NCBI GenBank assembly: GCA_015501595.1
Contig: JADNRX010000190.1
Coordinates: 42,055-106,054 of the forward strand
Origin: Hymenopellis radicata
Lineage: Eukaryota > Basidiomycota > Agaricomycetes > Agaricales > Physalacriaceae
Length of the DNA: 64,000 nt
Direction of reading: 5' to 3'
The translations under genes were made by a program, and so were the position numbers. Position 1 is the stretch's first letter. The number at the start of each line of letters is the position of its first letter. A model generated the notes under the pieces. The model did not search any database. It was given only the letters and a program-made list of their open reading frames with translations, and was not told where the DNA came from. Below, one piece after another: positions 21,703 through 33,848 of this stretch.

Positions 21703-24130
21703 CCGAAGGCGACTAATTATACCTACTCGTGTCTTCGGACCGTGGCCTCTTGTCCTAACGGATATGGCACCTCTACGTGCGCAAGCTTGTTTTTACATGG
21801 GGGAGGCTCAGATCTGACAAGAGCACCATGTCCATGTGGCGGACGCGACTAGACGTGACGCGGTACTCCTCCTACTCTCAGTAGCAGCGTTTAATCCCCC
21901 CACTGATGATGCTTCGCCTATGTGGGTGTATGGTAACTGCATTCGTAGCGTCATTATGTAGCGTCAGGCGGACGGTTCCCATGGCGTGAGTGGGAGGGGC
22001 TTGTCTATTGGGCAGGAACTCCCTCGACTCGAGGCGTCTTGGCTTATCGGAACGGTACCTCATAGTACAACAATGCTTATGCCATTTTTTGGTGCTTTGA
22101 TATGGCCACTTGCCCTACCGGAACGGAGCCTAGTGATCTCTTGAAGACAGATAGCACCATTTTTGGTTTGCATTTAACAAGGAAAGGATACCATTCTGCG
22201 GCGAACTTGTCTGCTCAGTGTGTGAGGAACAACGATCTCATCCTCTTCTCCTGCTCGTGCTTCTCCTTCGGATACGATACCTGAGTTTCAAGCACCGGAT
22301 CATCTCTTCCTCTGAGTAAACATTCCCATGTGCCCTGTTAGACGACGCGGCTGCGGCAGGTGTTTAAATCGTACATGGGCATTGCCATTATGAGCGTCAC
22401 GCCCCGCTGGCAAAACAGTGCGCCGACCTATGCATCTCTCTATCGATTTCGGTTTGTAACGGACAAGTATAACTAAACACGTCTTCCAGCAGTGTGCGGC
22501 GGCAGCGTGTCTCTAGGTAATCCCCTGGACGCTCGCGGCGGGGGAGTAGACGGTGGTGGCGAAGGTGGGCGTGACTCCACGTAGGAGAGACGAAGAGCCT
22601 TCTTCGCGGGACATCTGGCGGTGAGGATGACGAGAAGGAGACGACTCGGTGGAAGAGGAAGACGTACTCTTGAACCTCTTCTCTGGGGGCATACTCCGGC
22701 AAGGCCAGTCTCCACGCTTCCCCGTTCCAAGCCGCCCACCGTCTTCTTCAGACTCTAGTAGGGAAGACGGACTGGGTTTGCTAGCAGCGATGATAGACCG
22801 CTTCTTCGGTGATGCCATGATCGTGGTAGCGGTACCAAGCGGTATACCTGCTCCACGAAGTCCAGGTCGCCTGCATTTTCCTCTACCCAGCCGGGTGATG
22901 GATGTGACGGTGATAGAACAAAAGACGGATGCGCGCCATGGAGGTACGAGGTAAACGGTATCCATTTTGGGGTCGCGCTGATTGTATGGGGATATCAACC
23001 CGCATTCCCGAGCTTCTATTTCCCTGCATTACGCGTAGTGATTGTGTTTACCCCTCCTCAATATTCCTAGGGGCGTTGACCTCGGTTGTGATATGGCCCG
23101 TGCGCGGCCGTGTAATGTCGCCATCGAAAGCAAAAGAAGCCATCTGCCGTGCTACACACCAAAAGTGAAAACAATCTCATCAATATAGAGACGCCATATC
23201 CGGTAGGACACGGTGCCTTCTCTTCAACCAACGTTCGGAGAGTGGTCTAGTACTATCAGAATCGAGGCATCTCTGTTCGTTGATTCAATGAGTACCTCCA
23301 AGAACAACACCATGCGATATAAAACCAATCGACGAACCAATCCTCCTGCAGATGAAGACGAACACTAAGCTAAGTAGTGCCGCAGAAGAAACCCTGTACT
23401 CGGTAATGTTACACCAAAATAATGCCTAGCTCTCGAACTTTGCATCAGGCGCCATTCCGATAGGACAAGTCGCCTCGTGGGTACCGGGTGGAATAAGCAA
23501 CAGGGAATTGCACAACGCACGCCACGACGGAGTGACTTTGTACTCACTAACGTCGTCAGGGTTGTACAAGTTGAAACCCAAAAAAAACAGCAACCACAAC
23601 TCTGGTAATATGAGGCACCCGTTCCGATAAGCCAAGTCGCCTCACGCCAAGGAGAGCTCTCAATGAAATAGATAACGTCCTCCCAGCCACGTCGTCATGA
23701 GAACCGTCCGCATAAACGCAAATAGTGGCATATCCACAATTCGCGCCGTTTCCAACCGAACAAGTGTCCGCAGTCGCGCCTGCCATGAAAGAGAGGACGA
23801 ATCGCACCTTCCTTCCTCGAGACACAGAGTTCGATAGGTAAAACAATTGCACATAGCGCAAGAAGACAGCCTGGTATACCGAGTCGGAAACTAAAATGAA
23901 AAAAAGTCTCTCCTTGAAGCACTGCCAACGAAGCCGGTAGGACATACGGCCTCCATCAGCCGCAATGAGAATTCGAGAACGCGACGCTGATGTCCACAAA
24001 AAAGAACAGACGTTGGACTGCCAATATGAGGCGCAGTTCCGATAGGACAAGCGGCCTCGCAGACGACACAGAACTAGGCACAATTTCGAGGTGGGTGCAT
24101 TGAGGAAGGCCCGACGGGTAACCGGTATGG
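21703..24130. repeat. Block 5 of the dispersed motif-bearing repeat family
   Basis: The left half holds plus-oriented motifs at 21742-21773, 22031-22061 and 22102-22131. The right half holds minus-oriented motifs at 23189-23219, 23447-23476, 23612-23643, 23931-23953 and 24028-24058. Between them lie the 'TCTCTAGGTAATCCCC' and 'CTCTACCCAGCCGGGTGATGG' modules. The block shows the family's full order of modules: plus motifs, middle modules, then minus motifs. The segment 23028-23231 is identical to 957-1160. Confidence 0.75.
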
Positions 24131-24458
24131 CGGGCACAGGTATTTTACCGTGTAGCTGGACGTGTGGCCGTGTGGCCGTGGCCATGTAGGACGTGTGCAG
24201 GGCCGTGTTGGCCGTGTGGAAGGGACAGTCAGTGGCTGTGTGGACGTGTAGACATCACTCGTAACGCCGTGACCATAGAGCAGTAACACCGTGACGTCGA
24301 GGGATAACGGTGTGACGGGGAGTAGCTCTCGGGAGGTCTCTGTGTCTTCGTAGGTTGGAGAAACACAGTTGCGAGGGCGCCGTCTTATCGGAACCAGCCG
24401 AACTGCCGTTCCATACGTAAATAGCGGCGTTAAGTCGTTCGACGCGACTTGAAGTCAA
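24131..24458. repeat. CGTG-rich repeat element
   Basis: It begins CACAGGTATTTTACCGTG, as does 33849-33960, and continues through GTGTGGCCGTGTGGCCGTGG words. Its right part (24230-24458) is collinear with 40925-41180, including TCTTGGAGGGTCTCTGTGTC-like and TTCGACGCG..TTGAA segments. It is the nearest thing to a complete copy of this family in the window. No coding frame is supported. Confidence 0.6.
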
Positions 24459-25577
24459 TAGAGACCTCAACGAGTCCGACGCGAGTCAGACTCGCGACTC
24501 GTGACGCGAGTACTCACGCAAAAAGAAGTCCAGTTCAGACTCGCGTCGGACTCGACTCGCGATGACTTACGAGTCATCGCGAGTCCACTCGCGAGTACTC
24601 ACCATGAGTCCGAGTCATCTCGGATACTCACGAGTACTCGCGAGTCCATACGCCCAAGTATTCATGCGCAACGAGCATCCCCGGGCAATGGCACGGGGAC
24701 AGTCAGCTGGGCATGAGGATGGGGTGGGGGTGATGGTAGGAGAGTGGGGAAGATGGTGAAGAGTGGGGAAGATGGTAGAGGAGTGAGGGAAGTGGTGATG
24801 GGGAGTGGTAGTGGTGGTGGTGGTTGCGGTGTCGACACGTCATCCTCTCACATCATCCAGCTTTTCTCCTCCCCCTCATCGTATCGCATCCGCCTCCTCC
24901 TCATCGCCGTCCATCTCGGTCTTCATGTCATGGTCGTCCGTCGTCGTCACGTCGTATGCTGCCCACTTGCTGGGGCTTACGCGTCGTGTTCACATCTATA
25001 CGGAGACGACTTGAAGTCGGTCTCCAATAATATAGACGCCGACTTGGAGTCGAGCGCCGGTGTCGTCGTCGCCGACTTGAAGTCGAGCGACGGAAGTCGT
25101 CCTCAAGATCTGCTACTGGCGCAGAGCCAGCAGCAGCAGGCCCGGCACAAAGCCAAGGCCAGATCCACACCCTACAGCTGTCTGACAATCGTCAGGACAG
25201 CAGAGGCGACAATCGTCGCACTCTGGGTGGTCGTGGTGGTGGTTGAGATGAGAGCGAGACGACTCGATCAGACGCTGACGCGTCACTTCGGGACTCGGCC
25301 CGGATCGCCGGATTGGGCAGGATAATCGCGCACGTCTCGTTCTCGAGACGTTGTGGACCGTTTGCTCTGGAAAAAATTTGTAAATTTAGCTAAAATATAT
25401 CACTAAATATTTGCGAGTCATTGTGTGATGACTCACGCCCCACAGACCGATACTCAGACTCGCGCTCGGACTCGTGAGTACGTGACTCGCGAGTCACGCG
25501 AGTGCGAACGCCGACGTGCCCGACGCGAGTCGAGTCACCAGATGACTCGGTGACTCGGTGACTCGTTGAGGTCTCTA
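24459..25577 (+). mobile_element. hAT-like non-autonomous element, copy 1
   Basis: Terminal inverted repeats TAGAGACCTCAACGAGTC and GACTCGTTGAGGTCTCTA bound 1,119 bp. Flanking octamers GAAGTCAA (24451-24458) and TAAGTCAA (25578-25585) match at 7 of 8. The 8-bp duplication and TAGAG end fit the hAT superfamily (YARNG ends). Subterminal zones are packed with ACTCGCGAGT words. Conserved internal marks are a 20-bp CCCCG..CGGGG block at 24679-24698 and twin hairpins at 25182-25195 and 25206-25219. There is no transposase frame. Short frames inside are low-complexity translations. Confidence 0.85.
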
Positions 25578-25585
25578 TAAGTCAA

Positions 25586-27141
25586 TCACCACCTTCCGCA
25601 GCTTGTCCAACGAACCAATCTTCCTGTAACCGGCAACTCCTCTGCTTCGAAATCTGTTTAGATCTGGTCCTCCCAACTTAACTTGATCTAAATCTTCCTC
25701 ATGTGTGAATTGCCTACGACCCGTGTCTACAGCCAGCTCTCCTTCACCGCTCTGGTGATACTCTTGACGACGGGGCTTTACAGATCTCTCACAGCGACGT
25801 TTAGAGACAATAGACCTTCGCTCTTCTTTGCCACAACTGCTGCACGGTAAGTAGTGTTGTCACATCGCAGCGACTCTGACCCGCAGACGAAGAAGTACCG
25901 CACTTCAACGTCGAAATCAAAGTGTTTACTGAAGCGTGATCTCTGTGCTGATGAAGCTGAACGTATACACTCCGTACGTCTTCTCGCGACGCCATAATAA
26001 GGCGCCAGTCGCACAGGCCTGGAAAATCTGACGAAGCGGTACAAATCTACATAGTACATACGGCTATCCCAATGGAATTCTTGAACGGAGGTCTCCTCTG
26101 GCCCTCGTTGGTTCGCTGGAGGATCCCGGAGTTGGCGCATGATGTTCGATACGGAGGCATTTCTATCCTCGCTCAACAATGATTATGGACCCTTCACTGT
26201 TCTGGTAGCTTGATCTCACGCTCACGACTCGCATGCCAGATTCGCTTTGCGACGGTTTGTGACTTTCCTTAAGCTTAGTACTGAGGTTGTTGACCTCAGC
26301 GCTGCGGATCGGTTAGGATTCGTCCTTGCGTACATTTGCTTCTACAAGGACTTGGAGCCGGAAGAGCCTATGCCGCGTACGAATGTGCTATACATCGCCT
26401 GCCTTCAGGTACATGAATCAGCTTCTAAAGATCTTCTCCTCTAACTAACACCGTACTACCGACTTTTGTTGTCCGAGGACTACGACATGGTGGACTCCCG
26501 TGTGAGTTCCCCTTTGCGCGTTGCAATCTTGGCGTCCCTCGGTCAACCAGCCAAGAAGACTTCCACTGTCCACAGCTCGCATGACATGAGTACGGGAGGG
26601 CATCCGCCTCGTCCATCTGCTGTCTCGCCAGCTGCTTTAGTCCAACCTCCACTGGACCTACCATGGCTTACGGTGAAGACCACGGAGAACCGTCTGTGAG
26701 TTTTCATTCTCTGCTGCTAGTAGGTTTTCTAACCGCTCTCAAACCAACGCCTAGCAGCGGCCAGACTCGTATGTATCAGATTCGGTGTCCCCGCGTTGAC
26801 TACGAGCTTGGTACCACCCAGAAATCTATCATCAAAAAGTATCGCTTTGATCTTCCTCCCAACATTCAGCGCTTCCCGTCTGCGATTGGCAACTTGGTAA
26901 AAGTCTGCGCCGGAGATGCACTGACTCAGAAGCGTTCCAAATTCAAAAACTTGGTACGCCGTGTTCCTTTCAAGCATGTCTGCCACTCGATTACCAGCTT
27001 GCGGCAAGAGTCAACAAGTCGGTCAAGGGTGGGAAGCCTCGGCGGCTTCTCGACAGCGACTGTGAGCACATCTACGATCTTGCTCGAAAGTTCGTCGATG
27101 GAACGGAGTGCACGATCACCGTTCACCTGCGCTGCCGCATC
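25586..27141 (+). pseudogene. Uncharacterised gene, left part, split by hAT-like copy 2
   Basis: Exon-like frames include DYDMVDSRVSSPLRVAILAS (about 26480-26660), then RPDSYV/QTRMYQIRCPRVDYELG with IIKKYRFDLPPNIQRFPSAIG (about 26755-26955). After an intron (GTACGCC..TTACCAG) comes LAARVNKSVKGGKPRRLLD...TVHLRCRI up to 27141. The last exon continues across the element at 28135 as ALM. No domain is recognised. The region 25680-26240 upstream has a minus frame (25778-26179) that may be unrelated. The interruption probably inactivates the gene. Confidence 0.4.
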
Positions 27142-28126
27142 TAGAGACCTCAACGAGTTCGCGGGTCACGCGGATACTCGGGTACTCGATCCGGCCGGGG
27201 GTCTCGGCTACTCGACTCGTTTGATCTGCGGATCAATAACGAGTCGGATCATATAAGGATCGCGAGTACGGCCTTGGAGGCACGAGTACTCGTCGCGAGT
27301 ACTCGGTCTGACTCGCAAATATATAGCTTTATATTTAAACTTAATTTAGAAATTTTTTGCAAGTTGAACGGGGCCTTGCGGGCCCCAAAACAAGTATGTG
27401 CAACATTTTCGCCTAATCCGGCATACCGGGCCGACATCCGAAAGGACGCGTAAGCGTGTGATCGGATGGTTCGACTTGCTATCTACCACCACCACCACTG
27501 TCCAGGGAGCGACGATTGTCGCCCCTGCTGCTCTGACGAATGTCAGGCAGCCTGTGGGGTGCGGATATGGGCTTGGCTGTGTGCCGAGCCCACTGCTGCT
27601 GTCTCTGTGACAGCAGCAGGGGACGACGACGACCACCGGGATGACGACGACAACAAGGACACGCGTCGAGGACAACGACACTGAGGTGGATGACGCGTCA
27701 AGGAGGAGAGGAGGAGGAGGAGGAGGAGGAGGTTCTACGGACAGTGATGCATTGACGACGCCGACAACGACCATCGGCACTCCCACCACCACCACTACGG
27801 CTCCCACCACCATCATCACCACTTCTCCCACCACCACCACCACCCTCAGTCTGTGCTCATGCACGGCTGAGTGTCCCCGTGCCATTGCCCGGGGATGCTT
27901 GCCGAGCATGAATGAACTTTGGGTGTTTGGCGGGGTTGATCCGCGAGATCCGTCGATAACCCGGATCGTATGCGAGTACTCGCAAACCTCGCGAGTACTC
28001 GACTCGTTTGACTCGCGAGTCAACGCGGGTCGAGTCAAACACGGATCACGGATCGAGGCTCTTGGCCTCGAGTACTCGCCTCACGGATCGCGAGTCAGAC
28101 CCGGATCTGACTCGTTGAGGTCTCTA
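27142..28126 (-). mobile_element. hAT-like non-autonomous element, copy 2
   Basis: 985 bp with TAGAGACCTCAACGAG ends and an exact 8-bp target duplication GCCGCATC (27134-27141 and 28127-28134). It is in the opposite orientation to copy 1, judged from the CCCCG..CGGGG block at 27875-27894 and the twin hairpins at 27509-27522 and 27533-27546. It contains GGA/GGT and CCA triplet runs but no transposase. The insertion lies inside an exon-like frame (HLRCRI|ALM). Confidence 0.92.
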
Positions 28127-28134
28127 GCCGCATC

Positions 28135-28340
28135 GCTCTCATGATACATGCCGCCTTCTGTTATTGTAGTTGTGGAGCTGATCTTTTCGTAGCGCCAAAC
28201 GTCTACCCCGACAGTGACCTCAAGCGACTGACGAGAAAACCAACCGTTTCATGGTTCATTGTGCGCAGCTCGGGATCGCCAGCTTGCACAGACGTGCTTT
28301 TGTGGTTCGGCATCGTACTCATTCTGGTGGCTAGGTGATG
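28135..28340 (+). pseudogene. Right part of the gene split by hAT-like copy 2
   Basis: The frame after the element includes LKRLTRKPTVSWFIV followed by SSGSPACTDVLLWFG. A related sequence occurs at about 42650-42760 (RPLTRTVNLSIIPG and SGSPAWKDVLMRF). These two places therefore hold related copies of a family of unknown function. Confidence 0.35.
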
Positions 28341-28389
28341 TATACTACGTCAATAAATGAATCCATCTGGCATCATCACGTAGCTTCTA

Positions 28390-30543
28390 TGAAGCAGCAT
28401 CAGGAATTGCCCCACTGGCAAATATCTGCTAAAATCACCAGAATAGTTCGAATATCCATGAAATACCAGGAATTATCGGTTTCAGCAGATTCGGAGAAAT
28501 AGCAAATCTTCGGTATCCCCCCTATGCGCCAAAGCTGATTTCAGCAACAAAAAGTTTGAAGAAGAGGCATTCCGAGCAAGATCTGAATGGTTAATTTGTG
28601 GATTTCTGTCCTGCAAGCACACCAATGGAGAGTAAACAGCATCATGAATTGGGTAACTACGAACACAAAACCACAGTAAACTACAGAGAATATGTATGAC
28701 ATCCGAATAAACCACAGTTGACAGCAGAGGGAGCACTGTATGGTACAAGACGATGAGCACAGGCAGACAGGAGGTAAAAGGAAATCACGTACTGTAGCGT
28801 TTCGACCGCAAATTCACATAACGGGTCACGGAGGTCTTTGAAGTGAAGCTATATATACACCATAACGGGTCACGGACCACTTTGGCCAGGCACAAGCCTC
28901 CAAATAAGGAAATTTCAGGTCCCGCCATAGGCGGGACTGTCCAAATAAGGCAATTTAAGGGTCTGTGAAGCTGTTCACTGTAACTTCAGACCATAACGGG
29001 TCACAGGCTGTGAAGTTACGGTCGAAACGCTACAGTACCACGACAGTCTTGGGCGATGGTCATTGATGCATCCGACTCATGCAAAGCAGAAGAACGTTCT
29101 CGTCGGGATTGTTGGCATTAATGATATGGCGGCTGCTCTCGACCACCTACGCCGTCGTCAATATAGACGGATAGCATTACCAAGGAGGCATCTTGAGAGG
29201 TCCTCGTCGCTGAGTGTGCTCTGGGCAGCATGCGCGTAAGTAGTCAGTCTCGTACGTTCATCTTCCACAGGTGTCGCATGATGCACCCAACAAACGGCAC
29301 ATTCAACGGCCGTTCCGGTGCATGGAAAGGTGAGCAGGTCTTTAGCTTGGACGTTCGAGGGGGGTTTGACCTAAACAATGATTAGTTTCAATGGACAGAC
29401 GGGGCATGAGGGCACGTACAGCTTGAGTGTGCAAGTTTGAAAGCGCCAGGAACGGCCAACGTGTCAGGCGGACTGCCGAAGTCGTCTGGGGCGATATTGT
29501 CGTCCTAGAGGTGGGTGAGGCGCGTGATGCTTCAGGGAGAGGAAACACACCTTCGCCTTCGACCAACGGAGCTGCAGCATGAATGGCCAGGTCCCAAATA
29601 AGATTTGGCCCAGTGACGAGCGTGCCTTCAATTCCGGCAGTGTGTGGCAGGCGTCGTCGTGTCGCAGTACAGGGCTGGAAAGGTGATGTGAGCGCTAGGT
29701 TGTGTAACGGAAAGTGAGGAAAGTAGAGTGGCGGAATGGGCAGGCCGGTTTGACGAGACGCACCTTGCGCGGTGTTCTACTGGGGGCCAAAAATGCTCTC
29801 CATAAAGTTCTCCGCTCTTGCTGGTCGTTAGTAACGGAAGTTGTTGGTGTGTGCAGTCTGGTCGTGAGCGTCGCGCATTGAAGTCGTAGCCAGGTCGCGG
29901 GGAGAAGGAAAGAAATGACGAAATGATGCCAGACTCGCGAGCCGTGTTCCATGTGTGGTTGGCGGGCTGGAAAGGAGTGAGCGCGTTGGAACTTGCGCGG
30001 TAAAAGCATGCGTGGACGGACAAAAAAGACGCACCTTGCAGTCCCTGCCATATAAAAATGTGCTTCCTGAAGGCTGGCAGCGTTGCTGGTTGCCAGCGCA
30101 GCGGCAACGCGACAACATTGACGCACGAAACTAGGTGCCCGCCGCACACAGTGTCTGGCAGGTCCTGGGCAGGTCATGGAGTGAATGAAGGCAAGACGTG
30201 TCGAACCATATTTGGCCATGGTTCGTTTTGATCCACGCATCGGTCCGTGACGGAGTTTCAAACGGACTTGACGATTTTTCGTTTCGGTCACCTAGCTCGC
30301 TGCCTCCATCGACGGCAACAAGACTAGTGCAGCCATGTCAGCACTCTAGAACTCAATTATATCAATCATTAGAGCTGCTGGAGCCCAGATATATTGCTTG
30401 AAATATTTTACTTCTCTCCCTGTTAGTCCTGGTTCGAAAGCATACCAATTTCAGCTTTTTCAAGCTAAAACTTGCCTTTCTGCAAATATTGACTTATTTA
30501 TCACATTTCTGGAGAAATTTGCCAGTGGGGTTTTTCCTGATGA
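28390..30543. mobile_element. 2.15-kb inverted-repeat element
   Basis: The left end CATCAGGAATTGCCCCACTG is matched by the reverse complement of the right end (CATCAGGAAAAACCCCACTG), and both continue GCAAAT. Arms of about 28 bp with a few mismatches support a DNA transposon. I found no clear target duplication. Inside are a nested MITE (28792-29035) and minus-strand frames at 29628-30291 with no recognised domain. A plus frame near 29060-29235 (GIVGINDMAAALDHL) may be an old captured exon. Confidence 0.5.
28792..29035. mobile_element. TA-flanked MITE (CTGTAG ends), copy 1
   Basis: The 244-bp element has inverted ends CTGTAGCGTTTCGACCG and CGGTCGAAACGCTACAG and is flanked by TA on both sides, as in Tc1/mariner elements. 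The words CATAACGGGTCAC and CTGTGAAG recur inside. It shares the CTGTAG ends, TA flanks and GGTCAC words with 58496-58878. It is non-coding. Confidence 0.85.
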
Positions 30544-30730
30544 GAGGCCTGTCACTGCATCTGTTTCGACGACTGGCTCTTGACACAACATCGAGTCGCC
30601 AGGGTGGATACACTGGAAAGACACTGGATGAAGAGGAGAGGTTTAATCCTGTCGATGTTGATCTTGAGGCCATCCCAGCGAGAAAGTTCTACTAGAGTGC
30701 GCGAGAGTCAGAGTTACAGTATTCCCAATT
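30544..30730 (+). other. Interval between two transposons
   Basis: A plus frame reads GGYTGKTLDEEERFN then VDLEAIPARKFY and a stop at about 30695. It may be the last exon of a gene cut by the neighbouring elements. No domain is recognised. Confidence 0.25.
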
Positions 30731-31441
30731 TAGAGACCTCAACGAGTCATACTCGGGTATGACTCGCGATCCGTCAGGCGAGTACTCGCGCTTCAGAGAG
30801 GCTACTCGTGATCCGTCTCTGACTCGACTCGCGTTGACTCGCGAGTCAAACGAGTCGAGTCAACGCGAGTTTCGAGTAAACTCGCGGATCAAGCCCCCCC
30901 AAATCCATTCATGCACGATGAGCATCCCCGGGCAATGGCACGGGGACACTCAGCCGTGCATGATGCCGGACTGAGGGTGGGGTCGGGTGGAAAGGTGGCG
31001 AAGGAGGAGGAGGAGGCGGACTGAGACATGGCAGTGGTGGTGATGGGTGAAAAAGAAGAAAAACTCACCTTCACATCATTCTCAACGCGCCTCAGCATCC
31101 AGCCACCGCCGCCACCTCATCATCCCGCGTCACCAGCGTCGCGTCCTCATCCTCATCCTTGATGCGTGGTCGTCATCATTCTCGTCGTCCTCGACGCGTA
31201 GTCGTTGTCTGGGGTCCTCGTCGTTATGATGTTCCCGGGGGCGCCATCCTCGCATTGTCGTCCTCTGCTGCTGTTATTAAGACAGCAGCAGCGGGGTCAG
31301 CACATGGCAGAGCCAAGATCCGCCACCTGGCATGCAGCCAAGGTGGAAAGACACACCCCAAAGGCCGCCTGACAATCGTCAGAGCGGCAGAGGCGACAAT
31401 CGTCGCACTCTGGGTGGTCGTGGTAGGGGTTACGAGGTCGT
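30731..31441 (+). mobile_element. hAT-like non-autonomous element, copy 3 (right-truncated)
   Basis: The left end TAGAGACCTCAACGAGTC is intact. The CCCCG..CGGGG block (30926-30945) and twin hairpins (31369-31382 and 31393-31406) are in the same order as in copy 1. Similarity stops near 31441 and no right terminal repeat follows, so about 300 bp of the right side are missing. Confidence 0.75.
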
Positions 31442-32600
31442 GATCCTGACTGACAGTAAGGTGCATTGGACGACCGGGTTTGAGCCTAGATGCTGAAACC
31501 AGCGACAGTTCTTAGTGGGAGCTAAAAACCCTACTCCGTGCGGCATGCATATTGATCATGAAGAGGCGGGCGCCAAGCAGCCGCCACAGAGCACTTAACC
31601 AATTGACTACTCACATCGCATCCGGCCATCACACTCTGGGTCATGGAACAGTTATGAGTGTCGAAATCCCGAAGGCCAAAGTGACCTGTGTTGAATAACA
31701 ATGAAAATCAAGGACCTGCGTGTTTTCGACGAGGAATTTGGTCCCACCGTAACCCATATCACTCAAAAATCTGCACCGTGTGTATGAAATCACGTCAAAT
31801 TCATTTTTGTTACTGAATACCCACCATAAATATGCGCCCTGCTGACGACGCACGCCTTGAAGACCATCTGGATATCGGCGCCACGCGCAAGGCATCATTG
31901 ATTTCTACGGGACGTACCCCAGGGAGTGGTCGTGATTCATATTCAATGGAAGCTTATCGCCTACGACTAGCAATCGAGGGGTCACCGAGTTAAACTGTGC
32001 TCCAATCAGCTTCGCGCATTCATGAGATATGGCAAAGCACTCACCATGAGGGCAGGAGCTGACAACGCAGCCTGAATCCCACAAATGCATATCGCCTGGT
32101 CAGTAGCCTTCGCGCACACTTGGAGCAAGGATAAATGCAGGATATACCTACATATATTTCGTCGTCTCGTCTCGAGATCAAAATACACAGGACATATAGT
32201 CGTAGAGGAAAAGACGAGAATGAGAATGGGAGTCGCAAATGATACAAGAAGAGGTGGCGAATCAATGGAAGTATCGAGGTTACAGACTAATAAATGAACG
32301 ACAGGAAGCAAGTGGCGATAGCAGGAGAGATAGATGGACGAAGGAATATGACAGTCGGTTGGGCGACTAATGAAACCCAATCCCAGTCGACGAACGGAGA
32401 ATGCATCTCCATCACAGTCCGCGCTCCAGGTTAAATCTAATCGGCGAAGATGGTGAGCACGGTGGTAAGAAGGATGAAGAGAAAAGATAGGTAGGCACGG
32501 TCGCCATCGCAGGATCAGGTGGGCGCGATAACAGAGAGTGCTATACAGCGTCATGAAAGGACGGCTAGGAGAACATAATTGAACGTGGATCATCGTGCTA
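31442..32600. other. No supported gene; one shared AT-rich segment
   Basis: At about 31795-31830 the sequence ATTCATTTTTGTTACT..ATACCCACCATA matches 43955-43985 and, inverted, part of 33100-33150. This suggests the edge of another dispersed repeat. The minus frame at 32006-32605 starts on the splice donor of the Ala-Lys-Pro gene and probably translates its intron or 3' region. I see no other feature. Confidence 0.3.
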
Positions 32601-32607
32601 GACATAC

Positions 32608-33086
32608 CTCGGACTCTTCCTCAGCAGCAGCAGCGTCTGCTTCTACCTCCTCTTCTGGCTCTTCGGCGATAGTCTCCTCCACGGGGGCAGGACCAGCAGC
32701 GGGATCCGCGACTCCGACCTAGAGGACAAAATGGAAGAAAAGAATTAGCGACTGTAGGAAGGAAACGTGCAGATGAACAAGGCGAAATGTCTGGTAACAA
32801 GGCACATATATGCGGCAAAATGGGCGTGTATGCATGGATGGGCGGGACTGGGAGATACCGATGAAAGACGGACTAAACGCACCTTGGACGATGGTTTCTT
32901 GCTGGCCGCGCGGGATACTGGCTTGGCCGACGCAGCGCGGCATGCAGGCTTGTTGGATGCCTTGGACGACGGCTTGACAGACGCGGCTCTCGATGCCGGC
33001 TTAACGGACGCCGCCTTTGACGCGGGCTTCACAGACGCAGCCTTGGATGCTGGCTTGACCGAAGCAGCCTTAGATGCCGGCTTAGC
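32608..33086 (-). CDS. Ala-Lys-Pro/Ser repeat protein with acidic tail (partial)
   Basis: Exon 33086-32883 (68 codons) is built from repeats of the type KPASKAASV (for example KPASKAASVKPASRAASVKP). It ends at a donor GTGCG. A second exon (32718-32608, 37 codons) reads VGVADPAAGPAPVEETIAEE and ends in a Glu/Ala-rich acidic stretch at a GTATG donor. Both exons are bounded by good splice sites and are in phase. The Ala/Lys/Pro/Ser composition resembles linker-histone or HMG-type basic tails, which suggests DNA or chromatin binding, but no globular domain is visible. The N-terminal exons cannot be found upstream, so this may be a fragment. The repeat at DNA level is a 27-30 bp imperfect tandem unit. 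Confidence 0.5.
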
Positions 33087-33175
33087 CTGTCGATGGCATC
33101 AGCATTCAAAACTATGGCCGGTATTTAGTAACAAAAGATTTTTTGACACACGTTCTATTTCACTGATTTGGACGC

Positions 33176-33423
33176 ATGTCTCGACCGGTCCTCAAGAGTC
33201 ACAAAGGTCTCTCGAAAGGTAGTCATTTAAACACAGGTGCAGGTTATACTGGAGCAAACACCTACGAGTTGTTCCCGGCAACGGACCGAGGCCAGCCAGC
33301 ACCCGAAGTGTCATCTCCAGATATGGTAAGTCCGCCTTGATTATCGTCCTCGCCACAGGAGGGTTCTGACAGCAAGCCTACGGGAGCAAGTCAAAACAAA
33401 GGATGGAGACAAAGCGAAGGTAA
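33176..33423 (+). CDS. Small hypothetical protein (66 aa, two exons)
   Basis: ATG at 33176 opens MSRPVLKSHKGLSKG. The exon continues to GANTYELFPATDRGQPAPE and ends at a donor GTAAGTCC (33326). The acceptor CTGACAG at 33372 joins to QAYGSKSKQRMETKRR and a stop. The splice sites are good and the sequence has a protein-like composition. No family is recognised. It overlaps nothing on this strand, but its 5' end lies close to the antisense Ala-Lys-Pro gene. Confidence 0.35.
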
Positions 33424-33848
33424 TATGAGGAGAAAAGCGGGGAGCGGAGAGGAGAGGGAAGCAGGGAGAGGGCGAAAAGGGAGGCGGTGGCAGCGGTACA
33501 ACGCGGGAGTAGCAAGAAGAGAAGAGCGGTAAGTATTATCACTCTAGAGGGGAGGGGGACAAACAGTGGAAGCTGAGCATCGAGGAGGAGAAGGATGATG
33601 GAAAGTGATGAGCATGTGGGCGGGGGCGGGTGGCCGCCGCTGGGGGATGAAGTACGCCGTGAGCGGACCGGAAGTGCGGCAAGTAGCGATGAGATACATT
33701 ATCAAGTACTTGCTCCCAACCCACGTCGAATATTGATCAAACATGACCTGTGTCAGAATCCGGCAATGAAGAAGAACCTGTGTCGAAAGGATGAACACAA
33801 ATGGAACCTGTGTCGAATTGGTGAAAAAAATTCAAACCTATGTGTTTT
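33424..33848. other. Purine-rich interval without a supported gene
   Basis: The first 120 bp are strongly GA-rich on the plus strand. Between 33745 and 33840 a short unit 'CCTGTGTCGAA/CCTGTGTCAGAA' recurs four times. No coding frame is convincing. Confidence 0.35.
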
